Source: Prosapia bicincta
Lineage: Eukaryota > Arthropoda > Insecta > Hemiptera > Cercopidae
NCBI GenBank assembly: GCA_036971475.1
Contig: JBAIZL010000002.1
Span: 14,712,868-14,776,867, forward strand
DNA length: 64,000 nucleotides
Direction of reading: 5' to 3'
The first letter of the stretch is position 1, and each line of letters begins with the position of its first letter. Positions 47,235 through 58,200 of this stretch are shown here, piece by piece. Made by a program: the position numbers and the translations under genes. Under the pieces are notes generated by a model, which ran no database searches, was not told the DNA's origin, and saw nothing but the letters and a program-made list of their open reading frames with translations.

Positions 47235-49275
47235 GATTTCTATTTATATATATTAGACAAATTTGAGTTTTAAATGTTTTAAAATTGATTTTTACTTTTA
47301 TTTTATAAAATATAATCTTAAACATCTCCTAATATATGTAAAATGTAATGATGTTGAAACAACCTTAACAAAACAGATATTTCTTTGAGAGTATAACACT
47401 TATTTAATAAAGCTAACGAATTTTAATTATAACTGTAACTCGGAGAAAATGTGATATATCTTCTTATTAGTAATAAATGAAAACTTTTTAAAATACAAAA
47501 ACGTTTATTTGTGTCCTGATGTATATTCCGATGTGAAACAATCATTTTCGGAGAAAATTACTATAATTTCGTCTGAGAGTCTTTCAGTAATTTCCTCTTA
47601 AAATGATCGCTTTGAAATCAATATGAACATTACAACATAAATAAAAGTGTGTGTACTTAAGGAGCATTTACTTATTTATATTATTAAATCATTTATCTCA
47701 ATAAAATTTAATAACGGTAAAGTCATTCTTTCGCTACCACTCATTAAATAAATGTTTGCTATATTATCACCGCTCTATGGAAAATTATTTTAAAAATCTT
47801 ATAATATTTATAGCTTTAATTATTTTGTATATTTGTAGAGTTTAGTATCAGAATAAACCGTTAGAAATGAACAACACACTACAGAACTATACGTTTTAAA
47901 TTATTTCGCAAAATTAGTTGTAGGTTTTGTTACATTACTGTCACGCATGTTAAATCAAACATGTCTTCACTGCAAGTACTGCTTCAGATCCAATCTTAGA
48001 CAAGGTATATTATATTTACATTTCAGCTCTACTGGTCCTGGTGGTCATTGCCTTGTAGTCCAAGATGTGCCCAGCTCGCACGTCATAGCCACTGGCTGGC
48101 TTGCAAAGAGGTGTTGCACAAGATTGGGTCGTCGGTATAGCGTTCCATTTCGAAAACAGGAATAACAGGTCATTCGGTTTCCGATTTTCTCTATCCTAGG
48201 CTCATTTTTTTCACAACTAAAGATCTTCGCTTTATTTTCCACGATGGTCCTCTCCTAGCCTTTAGAGACCCGACTCTACTACTGGGCAAGGCGGCACTGG
48301 GTTTGCTTATTTTATTGGTGGTACTAGATTGTCAAGTCAAATTGGGTTTATATAGTTAATGTGCATCCCTGCACACCCTACTTACGACGCCTCCGCGACT
48401 GCTTTTTCTGGTTATATATGGTGGAACGTCACTGTCCTCCACCGTTGACCGGCCGAGTAGCTACGGCTCACTCTTGGTTAGAAATAATTTATCAGTTATT
48501 TAACCTGTTTCAACTTAAACACACGAGAACTAATCATTAGATATCCAATATTACAGCATGTCACATTAAAATAGTTTACTTTTTGTAGCAACGCATTTAA
48601 AAGATTTTATGTGCCTGGTAGTGTAATCTATACGACCCTGGGTAGTGAATTTACCCTTGTACATGTCACCCAATTGCTTCATTTCCCATTTCTGGGAATT
48701 TAATTCAGATCACACAAACATCTCTAACAGAGAAGGTTGTGGGAAAAGATAATAGAATAATTTATAAATATGTTCCACCTTCAGAACAAAACATATGTTA
48801 ATATAAGTAACTTTTCAAAAATTAGTTCGATTATACAACACGATATTTAGATCGTAAATCATGTATACCTACCCAAATATTACCGTTTGCCCCAAAGGCA
48901 GGAAAAAGCATTTACGTTTTTTTCATAATAACTTAATGAAAACTAAGTAGTTATGGTCTTCATCAATTCCTAGGGCCCGTCTCATTGTCTGAGACATAAT
49001 AAATATTATTATTATTTAAATATAGTTCACATTCAAAATTATTTCACAGTTTTAATCTAATGGAAACATTTTAAAGACATAAGTAATGATTTACATTACA
49101 CTTTCAATCGAAAACATATTTTACTTTTGTGTTATTTCTTTATCCAGATGTTATAAGAATAGGCTGAGGAAGGAATATTTATAGCCTGTAACAGTTGCCC
49201 ACAATTTACTCCATTTCAATACTCAAAAATGTTTTTTTATAAAACTAATTTAAAAAGTAATTTCATGTTAGTTGT
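47235..49275. other. Intergenic or intronic DNA upstream of the secreted-protein gene
   Basis: Contains a GC-richer patch at about 48010-48480 of unknown nature (for example GACCGGCCGAGTAGCTACGG) and the frame 47947-48165, which has no recognised domain. An upstream noncoding exon of the gene at 49321 may lie here, but I cannot place it. Confidence 0.35.
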
Positions 49276-49297
49276 AACTTGTTACAAATTAATTGCA

Positions 49298-49318
49298 TTT
49301 TGTTTTATCTACTTTCAG
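49298..49318 (+). promoter_or_regulatory. Probable 3' splice site before the start codon
   Basis: A pyrimidine-rich stretch ending TATCTACTTTCAG is followed two bases later by ATG at 49321. This suggests that the exon starts at 49319 and that the in-frame ATG at 49279 is intronic. Confidence 0.6.
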
Positions 49319-49320
49319 AA

Positions 49321-52200
49321 ATGAAGTTGATATTCCTAATATTCTGTTTGCTGCCTTTATATTCTGATCAAAAACATACTGACGTCAACATAGAAGTACG
49401 GGAAAGTGAAGATGAAAAGAAAGAAAGGGGACAACATATATTGGAGAGCAGAGCTATGCAAGATCTGTCTGAAGAGAAAGTGCATCACCGTGGTTGGAAC
49501 GGAACATTAAAATACTCCAATAGGCGTCGTCGAAATTCTGAGAATAAACAGCTCAACAAGTTGGGCAGAAAAAATATGAGAGACGTAAAGAACCTGCACA
49601 ACGCTAAACATAAGCGCCCTAAGAGGCGTTCCACCGATACCTTTGATTTGCCTATATTACCCAACTACAAACATAGTCCAAACGACACCTACTTCCTGCC
49701 GGACGCAGTCGAAAACATAACAAATGGCCGAACTAGATATGTGTTCCATCTTCCAAATGATATTCTCGAAAACAACATTTCTATTGCGGTATCACGGGAT
49801 GATTTGCCAAGAAATTTAATAACAATGGAAACCGAAGAAAACCGTAAACCCACGAAGAGTAGTGAAGAAGACCGAAAAGTCGCCAAGAACAGCGAAGAAA
49901 ACATATGGTCAGTATCTAAAGTAAAAAAGATCAATACACATGTTCCTAATGGATTTACGAAATATGTATTTCTCCTTCCGTCTGAAGCAATGCAAAATAA
50001 CGTTTCTATTGTGGTAAAAGCCCCGCATCTTGTTGACACATTGTCTGATGTTCAAGAGGATAATTCCAAACGGAATTTTAAAAAAAAGGAATTGAAGAAG
50101 GTTACCAGAAATCGCAGAAGAGCTAGAAATAAGGTTAAGGCCTCAGTTGAAAATATAGAAAATATACCATTGTTGCCCGTACATACACAGAAAAAAAGAA
50201 ATATCAACAAGCGAAATGCTAAATCATTAACCACGGAGAACCAAGAAAATACAGATAAAGTTAGTGAAGCATCTGCGACCAGAATACACGACACCTCCAC
50301 AATCGAAATTGATCTCCCACCTCCAACCAGACTTGATAGACTCCCCTTCAAAGAGAACACCTCTCTGCCTCGATCCTCAAAGCGCAAAAGAAATGTTACA
50401 CCAAAGAAATCCACTAAAAAAGTTACTAAGACCTCTGCATCTAAGACAGTAAAGAATAAAGCAAAAGTTCATAATATAACGAAAACATCTGTAACCAGAA
50501 AACCAAAAAGTACCCATAACGAAACGGTTTTGAGGACTGTAACTAAGAAACCAAAGCAAACCATAATTCAAATTAACACCGTTAAACCAACCAATAAGAA
50601 TAAAACTACTGTCCTTCAAAACAAATTAAAACCTGTTACCAGAAAATCAAAAAGCCAAATAACCACATTTACAACAACGAAAAAATATAAAACAACTGTT
50701 CTTCAAAGCATATTACAACCTGTTAACAGAAAATTAAAAAGCCAAGTACCCACGTTTAAAACAACCAAAAAGTATAAAACAACTGTCTTTCAAAGCAAAT
50801 TAAAAACTGTTACCAGAAAATTAAAAAAACAAATAACTACGTTTACACCAACCAAAAAGAATAAAACAACTATCCTTCAAAACAAATTACAACCAGTAAC
50901 CAGGAAATTGAAAAGCATAACCAAACAAACCACAGTTCATTCAAATAAAAAACACAAGAAGACCCACACAACTCTCTTACCAGACCTGAAAGGTAATAGT
51001 AGTAAAACTGGTGACAAAACCACGGCCGTGCTTCTAACTGGAAAGCACAACAGGAAAACTAATCAAAACCCTTTAGTTTTAGTAACCACAAAGTACAAAA
51101 GTACAACCAAGAAAACAAATAAAACAACCTTAAAGCTATTAACTAGAAAGGAAAGAAAACGAATCAAGAGAAGAAATCAAAAGACTCTAATGTATGTAAC
51201 CAGAAAGCAGAAACATCAAAACAAGACAACGAAAGGTAAAAATCTTTTGCGAGTAACCAGAAAACGCAGGGATCGTAACCAGAAAAAAAATCTAGAAAAT
51301 CTGTTAAAATCACTCAACGAAAACCGAAACAAGAAAACATATCGAAAAAGTCTGACGCGATTAAACAGGAAGCTCAGTAATTCAACCAAGAGTAATGAAG
51401 AAGTTATGATGAAATTGACAAGGATACAGAAGAACAGCAAACCGGACAGCCTTGAGCTTATAAGTGGAAAGTATAGGAAGAAAAATAAACACACTATTCC
51501 ACCTCTAAGAAATAGGAAACATAAAAGACTCTTCAGTTACTCCACACTATCTGAAACAAACATTGCAAGCTCAACCATGCGCCAAACCCTTCCGACCAGG
51601 AAGTACAGATCACACGATAAGCACAACAAACTGCCTTTAAAAAGTAATAGCAACAAAGGCTATGATCAGAACATTTCAGTATTATTTTCTAGAACGCCTA
51701 AGAAGAACGTTAAAAAAACTACCATATATCCGCTAGTACAATCTCGTACGACGGTGAAATCAGTTGAATTAGTCCCAGGGCGCAGAGAGGATAAAAAGAT
51801 CCGTACACATTCTTTATTAACCACGAAGCATAAGCGATCAATACATAAAGACAGTTTAGTGACTACAACCAGGGTAAGCAATCGAAATAAGGAACGGACC
51901 AATGAAACTAACAACCACACAAACACACACCCGATTGGGGTTCCCCCTGCAAGCTGGGACTACGCTTTCTTACCTGAATCAGTTCATAACAACACGCACG
52001 AGAAGCAAAATGTCAAAGCAAAAAGAAATATCCCTTCACAGCTAAAACCTACCAGCAAAAATATTCAGTTTCCAATTTCGCTTAATTTACCGTTGTCAAA
52101 TAACCTCACATGGACACAAAACTTCACAGCTGGCGAGAGCTTACAAATAGTCGAGGACGAAAACAAGCACCTAGCATTTGCGTTACATTTGAAATTGTAA
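49321..52200 (+). CDS. Secreted, cysteine-free, Lys/Thr-rich repeat protein (unknown family)
   Basis: 959 codons without a stop in AT-rich DNA, so almost certainly a real gene. The start at 49321 is chosen because it follows a splice acceptor and begins a signal peptide (MKLIFLIFCLLPLYS). After the signal there is no cysteine. A short acidic/basic N-terminal region ends in a furin-like KHKRPKRR (about residues 95-103). A module of type Y-x-F-LP-x-x-x-x-NN-(I/V/T)-(S/T), bearing N-glycosylation sequons, occurs near residues 124, 140, 215 and 881. Residues about 424-532 are four 29-residue repeats (KTTVLQ ... PVTRKLK). A degenerate (V/L)TRKxK motif recurs to about residue 840. KAKR at 899-902 could release a C-terminal segment with more sequons. 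Composition suggests an extracellular polyanion-binding or structural role, but I do not recognise the family. Confidence 0.85.
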   Translation: MKLIFLIFCLLPLYSDQKHTDVNIEVRESEDEKKERGQHILESRAMQDLSEEKVHHRGWNGTLKYSNRRRRNSENKQLNKLGRKNMRDVKNLHNAKHKRPKRRSTDTFDLPILPNYKHSPNDTYFLPDAVENITNGRTRYVFHLPNDILENNISIAVSRDDLPRNLITMETEENRKPTKSSEEDRKVAKNSEENIWSVSKVKKINTHVPNGFTKYVFLLPSEAMQNNVSIVVKAPHLVDTLSDVQEDNSKRNFKKKELKKVTRNRRRARNKVKASVENIENIPLLPVHTQKKRNINKRNAKSLTTENQENTDKVSEASATRIHDTSTIEIDLPPPTRLDRLPFKENTSLPRSSKRKRNVTPKKSTKKVTKTSASKTVKNKAKVHNITKTSVTRKPKSTHNETVLRTVTKKPKQTIIQINTVKPTNKNKTTVLQNKLKPVTRKSKSQITTFTTTKKYKTTVLQSILQPVNRKLKSQVPTFKTTKKYKTTVFQSKLKTVTRKLKKQITTFTPTKKNKTTILQNKLQPVTRKLKSITKQTTVHSNKKHKKTHTTLLPDLKGNSSKTGDKTTAVLLTGKHNRKTNQNPLVLVTTKYKSTTKKTNKTTLKLLTRKERKRIKRRNQKTLMYVTRKQKHQNKTTKGKNLLRVTRKRRDRNQKKNLENLLKSLNENRNKKTYRKSLTRLNRKLSNSTKSNEEVMMKLTRIQKNSKPDSLELISGKYRKKNKHTIPPLRNRKHKRLFSYSTLSETNIASSTMRQTLPTRKYRSHDKHNKLPLKSNSNKGYDQNISVLFSRTPKKNVKKTTIYPLVQSRTTVKSVELVPGRREDKKIRTHSLLTTKHKRSIHKDSLVTTTRVSNRNKERTNETNNHTNTHPIGVPPASWDYAFLPESVHNNTHEKQNVKAKRNIPSQLKPTSKNIQFPISLNLPLSNNLTWTQNFTAGESLQIVEDENKHLAFALHLKL
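50590..50916 (+). repeat. 87-bp coding tandem repeat x 4 (29 residues each)
   Basis: Four in-frame copies within the secreted-protein gene. KTTVLQ, KTTVLQ, KTTVFQ and KTTILQ are spaced exactly 29 residues apart. Differences are mainly conservative, and the reading frame is kept. Confidence 0.85.
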
Positions 52201-52950
52201 ATTATTTTTGTCTTGTAGATGAAGGTATGATTAAATTGGTTTGGGGCTTTGAATAGTTTTACTTTTGGCATTAATGAAGTCCTGCAATAATATATTTCAC
52301 CTGATATTTTACCCTCTACTATATATTATATATATACTTTTTCATACTCCTAAAAGCTTGTAACCTTTCATTGACGTTTCTGCAAAGTCTCTATTTGGGG
52401 ATGTGTGTTTCAGTTCTTGCATTATGCATATTCAACAAACACGTAAGTACAAATACTTTTATATACGTAATAGTCTACGTGTAGTGCAAGAACTATTAAT
52501 ATAAAGGTATACTTCTTGTAAATATATCTTTCAAAAATATTTGTAATTATAAGCAATTATTCAAGTGATGCCTTGCAGAAATTAGGATTTGTTTAAATTA
52601 ACAAAACAAAAATGCACTAATGATCTTTTTACAGACAGTTAAATTTTTTTATAAAGTGTAAAATATAATAAAAGATAAGCGTTTTGATATGATGAAGTAA
52701 ATAAATATTACCTTTTTTTACAAAGAACAAAAAACATTTTAACTCTTAGGAAAGCTAATTTATTATGAATTCAATAAATTATACTTATTTAATTATAGTT
52801 ATCTAAATGTAAATTATACAGCAAATAACCTTTATAAAATTTTCTGGATCAAAATATAAGAAAACATAAAATGTAAAAAACTATATCTATTCCAAGCAAA
52901 TAAAATATCTTTTGATTAATGCAAATTTTGATTTAAAACAAACAAAAACA
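52201..52950 (+). terminator. 3' flank of the secreted-protein gene with candidate poly(A) signals
   Basis: AATAAA occurs at 52667-52672, 52700-52705 and 52773-52778, 470-580 bases after the stop. In AT-rich DNA this is suggestive only. No other feature is seen. Confidence 0.4.
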
Positions 52951-52956
52951 AAAGTT

Positions 52957-54167
52957 GTTACATAGTTGCAAAGGTGTATCACATTCATATTGCTGTTACA
53001 CAGTTGTAAATGTGTTACACAGTTGGCTAGGTATCACATAGTTACCAAGGTATTACACAGTTGCCAAGGTATTACACAGTTGCTAACTTATTACACATTG
53101 GCCAAGGTATTACGAAGATGTAAAGGCCTTACACATTTACAATGGTGGTAAGGAGTTGCATAGGTGTTACATAGCTGCCGAGATGTTACACAGTTACCAA
53201 GGTATTACAAAGATGTAAAAATATCACATAATTGCAATGGTGGTAAGGAATTGCATAGGTGTTACAAAGCTGCCGAGATGTTACACAGTTACCAAGGTAT
53301 TACAAAGATGTAAAAGTATCGCATATTTGCAATGATGGTAAGGAATTGCATAGGTGTTACAAAGCTGCCGAGATGTTACACAGTTACCAAGGTATTACAA
53401 AGATGTAAAAGTATCATATATTTGCAATGGTGGTAAGGATTGCATAGGTGTTACAAAGCTGCCGAGATGTTACACAGTTGTGAAGGTATTACAAAGATGT
53501 AAAAGTATCACATATTTGCAATGGTGGTAAAGAATTGCATAGGTGTTACAAAGCTGCCGAGATGTTACACAGTTGTGAAGGTATTACACAGTTGCCAAGG
53601 TATTACACATTTGAAAAAGGTATTACACAGTTGCCAAGGTATTACACAGTTGTTAACTTATTACACAGTTGCCAAGGTATTACACAGTTGTTAACTTATT
53701 ACACATTGGCCAAGGTATTACGAAGATGTAAAGGCCTTACACATTTACAATGGTGGTAAGGAGTTGCATAGGTGTTACATAGCTGCCAAGATGTTACACA
53801 GTTACCAAGGTATTACAAAGATGTAAAAGTCTCACATATTTGCAATGGTGGTAAGGAATTGCATAGGTGTTACAAAGCTGCCGAGATGTTACACAGTTGT
53901 GAAGGTATTACACAGTTGCCAAGGTATTACACATTTGCAAAGGTGGTAAGGAGTTGCATAGGTGTTACGTAGCTGTCAAGGTATTACACAGTGGCCAAGG
54001 TATTACAAATGTGCAAAGGTGGTAAGGAGTTACATAGGTGTTACATATCTTACGAGATGTTACACGGTTGAAAATGTATTAGATATTTGCCTGTTTTACG
54101 GAGTTCAACAGTGCTTATTAGTTGCAAAGTTGTTACACAGTTGCAAATGTGTTGCACAGAATACACA
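52957..54167. repeat. 19-bp minisatellite with 95-bp higher-order unit
   Basis: The basic unit approximates TTACACAGTTGCCAAGGTA (19 bp). In the middle, five diverged units form a repeating block of about 95 bp, marked by GGTGGTAAGGAATTGCATAG and GCCGAGATG, seen about six times. The open frames across it arise because TAA/TAG are absent from some frames of the unit; they are not genes. Confidence 0.93.
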
Positions 54168-54169
54168 GT

Positions 54170-55263
54170 TATTAAAAAAAACTATATTTTTTATATTATT
54201 TTATGAAAATTTTAAATATAAATATATTTGCTAAATTATCTAGATTCTTAAAATGTTAGTTACAAGTTTCATGGAGTGGCATTAGTACTGCATAAATACG
54301 TATTTGGTTTATTACAGCGTTATGCAAATGACATATTCATACTGATATAATAGAAATGCAATTAATAATTTAGGTAGGAATACTATTTTCATGGTTTATA
54401 CACAAGAATAAATATGAGCACATAATTTTAATAAAATCAAATTTATCTCCCAAATGCATTGACATCACGGTGGCAAAAACTGAGTAATATACATCCTAAA
54501 TGTAAGCTAACCTACTGCATTGATAGTTGCTAGTTGCCTTTACTTCGTATAATTAACTAGATCTTCCGATAGTTAGGCAATTATATGCCTAAAGTATGCC
54601 TAACTAGAGACATTTTTGAATTACGTAAAATTAGCTACCTATTAAAAGGTAAAAGCAGTGTTTATTGTATATTTATTTTACCTGTTTTCACAAGTTGCAT
54701 ATTTTGAGATGTGTTGAGATATCAGAAGGGGATAGTTTTTAACGCTTAAAAACAAACATAAAATTGTGACCATAAAGTCAGGTAAAGAATAACGATCGAT
54801 TGTGAAGTCGAATGAAATGAATGAAAGTCTGGGTTACTTACATCCTTGGTTTATAAACTCAAACATAGAACTTCAACTGAAAGGAAACATATAATTTAAC
54901 TTAAAAAAGTCTTTAATTATACATTTCTAAGAAAATATGGTTTCATCCTGTTTATTTGATGCATTTTCCACAGTCGTATAGCTGAAAGCGTATAAAAGCT
55001 CTGAACCTTGAGCACTTGGATGATCCAGGCATAAATGTAATATTTCTCGGAGGTGTTCATAATACAACTCATTTTTTTTTTTTGTAAAAAGGAACAATAA
55101 AAGGGTCTATGGGATGTAATAGCATGTTATATGTTTTGGTCCCATTACTTAAACACAAAAGGTCACTCGATTTGTGAAAAATAGGAACGATTATTTTTTC
55201 ACAAAGATTTTTAGCATACTGAGTATGACAGGAATGCATTACCAGTGGAAACTTAGGTTGAAA
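54170..55263. other. AT-rich DNA without recognised gene
   Basis: Unique-looking sequence between the minisatellite and the satellite. The minus frame 55069-55302 runs into the satellite and has no domain. Confidence 0.4.
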
Positions 55264-58200
55264 AGTACAATAAATTATAATGTATGGCAAATATGAGAAC
55301 ATAATACCCCGTCAGTATTAGCTTAGTTTATATTATCAGTACAATAAATTATAATGTATGACAAATATGAGAACATAATATCCCGTCAGTATAAGCTTAG
55401 TTTATATTATCAGTACAATACATTATAAGGTATGACAAATATGAGAACATAATATCTCGTCAATATAAGCTTCGTTTATATTATCAGTACAATAAATTAT
55501 AATGTATGACAAATATGAGAACATAATACCCCGTCAGTATTAGCTTAGTTTATATTATCAGTACAATAAATTATAATGTATGACAAATATGAGAACATAA
55601 TACTCCGTTAGTATTAGCTTAGTTTATATTATCAGTACGATAAATTATAATGTATGACAAATATAAGAACATAATATCCAGTCAGTATAAGCTTAGTTTA
55701 TATTATCAGTACGATAAATTATAATGTATGACAAATATAAGAACATAATATCCCGTCAGTATAAGCTTAGTTTATATTATCAGTACAATAAATTATAATG
55801 TATGGCAAATATGAGAACATAATATCCCGTCAGTATAAGCTTAGTTTATATTATCAGTACGATAAATTATAATGTATGGCAAATATGAGAACATAATATC
55901 CCGTCAGTATAAGCTTCGTTTATATTATCAGTACGATAAATTATAATGTGTGGCAAATATGAGAACATAATATCCCGTCAGTATAAGCTTCGTTTATATT
56001 ATCAGTACGATAAATTATAATGTATGGCAAATATGAGAACATAATATCCCGTCAGTATAAGCTTAGTTTATATTATCAGTACAATAAATTATAATGTATG
56101 GCAAATATGAGAACATAATATCCCGTCAGTATAAGCTTAGTTTATATTATCAGTACGATAAATTATAATGTATGGCAAATATGAGAACATAATACCCCGT
56201 CAGTATAAGCTTCGTTTATATTATCAGTACGATAAATTATAATGTATGGCAAATATGAGAACATAATATCCCGTCAGTATAAGCTTAGTTTATATTATCA
56301 GTACAATAAATTATAATGTATGACAAATATAAGAACATAATATCCCGTCAGTATAAGCTTAGTTTATATTATCAGTACAATAAATTATAATGTATGACAA
56401 ATATGAGAACATAATATCCCGTCAGTATAAGCTTGGTTTATATTATCAGTACAATACATTATAAGGTATGACAAATATGAGAACATAATATCCCGTCAAT
56501 ATAAGCTTCGTTTATATTATCAGTACAATAAATTATAATGTATGACAAATATGAGAACATAATACCCCGTCAGTATTAGCTTAGTTTATATTATCAGTAC
56601 AATAAATTATAATGTATGACAAATATAAGAACATAATATCCAGTCAGTATAAGCTTAGTTTATATTATCAGTACGATAAATTATAATGTATGACAAATAT
56701 AAGAACATAATATCCCGTCAGTATAAGCTTAGTTTATATTATCAGTACAATAAATTATAATGTATGGCAAATATGAGAACATAACACCCCGTCAGAATAA
56801 GCTTCGTTTATATTATCAGTACGATAAATTATAATGTATGACAAATATAAGAACATAATATCCCGTCAGTATAAGCTTCGTTTATATTATCAGTAATAAA
56901 TTATAATGTATGACAAATATAAGAACATAATATCCCGTCAGTATAAGCTTCGTTTATATTATCAGTACGATAAATTATAATGTATGACAAATATAAGAAC
57001 ATAATATCCCGTCAGTATAAGCTTAGTTTATATTATCAGTACAATAAATTATAATATATGACAAATATAAGAACATAATATCCCGTCAGTATAAGCTTAG
57101 TTTATATTATCAGTACGATAAATTATAATGTATGACAAATATGAGAACATAATACTCCGTCAGTATTAGCTTAGTTTATATTATCAGTACGATAAATTAT
57201 AATGTATGACAAATATAAGAACATAATATCCCGTCAGTATAAGCTTAGTTTATATTATCAGTACGATAAATTATAATGTATGACAAATATAAGAACATAA
57301 TCACCCGTCAGTATAAGCTTAGGTTATATTATCAGTACAATAAATTATAATGTATGGCAAATATGAGAACATAATACCCCGTCAGTATAAGCTTAGTTTA
57401 TATTATCAGTACAATAAATTATAATGTATGACAAATATAAGAACATAATATCCCGTCAGTATAAGCTTAGTTTATATTATCAGTACAATAAATTATAATG
57501 TATGGCAAATATGAGAACATAAAACCCCGTCAGTATAAGCTTAGTTTATATTATCAGTACAATAAATTATAATGTATGACAAATATAAGAACATAATATC
57601 CCGTCAGTATAAGCTTAGTTTATATTATCAGTACAATAAATTATAATGTATGGCAAATATGAGAACATAATACCCCGTCAGTATAAGCTTAGTTTATATT
57701 ATCAGTACAATAAATTATAATGTATGACAAATATAAGAACATTATATCCCGTCAGTATAAGCTTAGTTTATATTATCAGTACAATAAATTATAATGTATG
57801 GCAAATATGAGAACATAATATCCGGTCAGTATAAGCTTAGTTTATATTATCAGTACGATAAATTATAATGTATGACAAATATAAGAACATTATATCCCGT
57901 CAGTATAAGCTTAGTTTATATTATCAGTACAATAAATTTTAATGTATGGCAAATATGAGAACATAATACCCCGTCAGTATAAGCTTAGTTTATATTATCA
58001 GTACAATAAATTATAATGTATGACAAATATAAGAACATTATATGCCGTCAGTATAAGCTTAGTTTATATTATCAGAACAATAAATTATAATGTATGGCAA
58101 ATATGAGAACATAATATCCTGTCAGTATAAGCTTAGTTTATATTATCAGTACGATAAATTATAATGTATGACAAATATGAGAACATTATACCCCGTCAGT

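Noticed and set aside
47947..48165. 72-residue frame with a preceding CAG
   Set aside because: No domain, poor start context and no downstream exon; it may be part of a repeat.
48400..48480. tRNA-like or LTR promoter-like GC-rich patch
   Set aside because: No cloverleaf or A/B boxes could be built, and no paired terminal repeat was found.
49279..49320. An upstream in-frame ATG extending the secreted protein by 14 residues
   Set aside because: It lies before a good splice acceptor, and the downstream ATG starts a better signal peptide.
49689..51926. Minus-strand frames of 80-120 residues
   Set aside because: Shadows of the 959-codon plus-strand gene; their Phe/Leu richness is the complement of its Lys codons.
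52966..54234. Four plus-strand frames with repeating HSCQGITQL-like words
   Set aside because: The frames arise from the 19-bp minisatellite. 19 is not a multiple of 3, so the repeat appears in all frames and would not code for a stable protein repeat.
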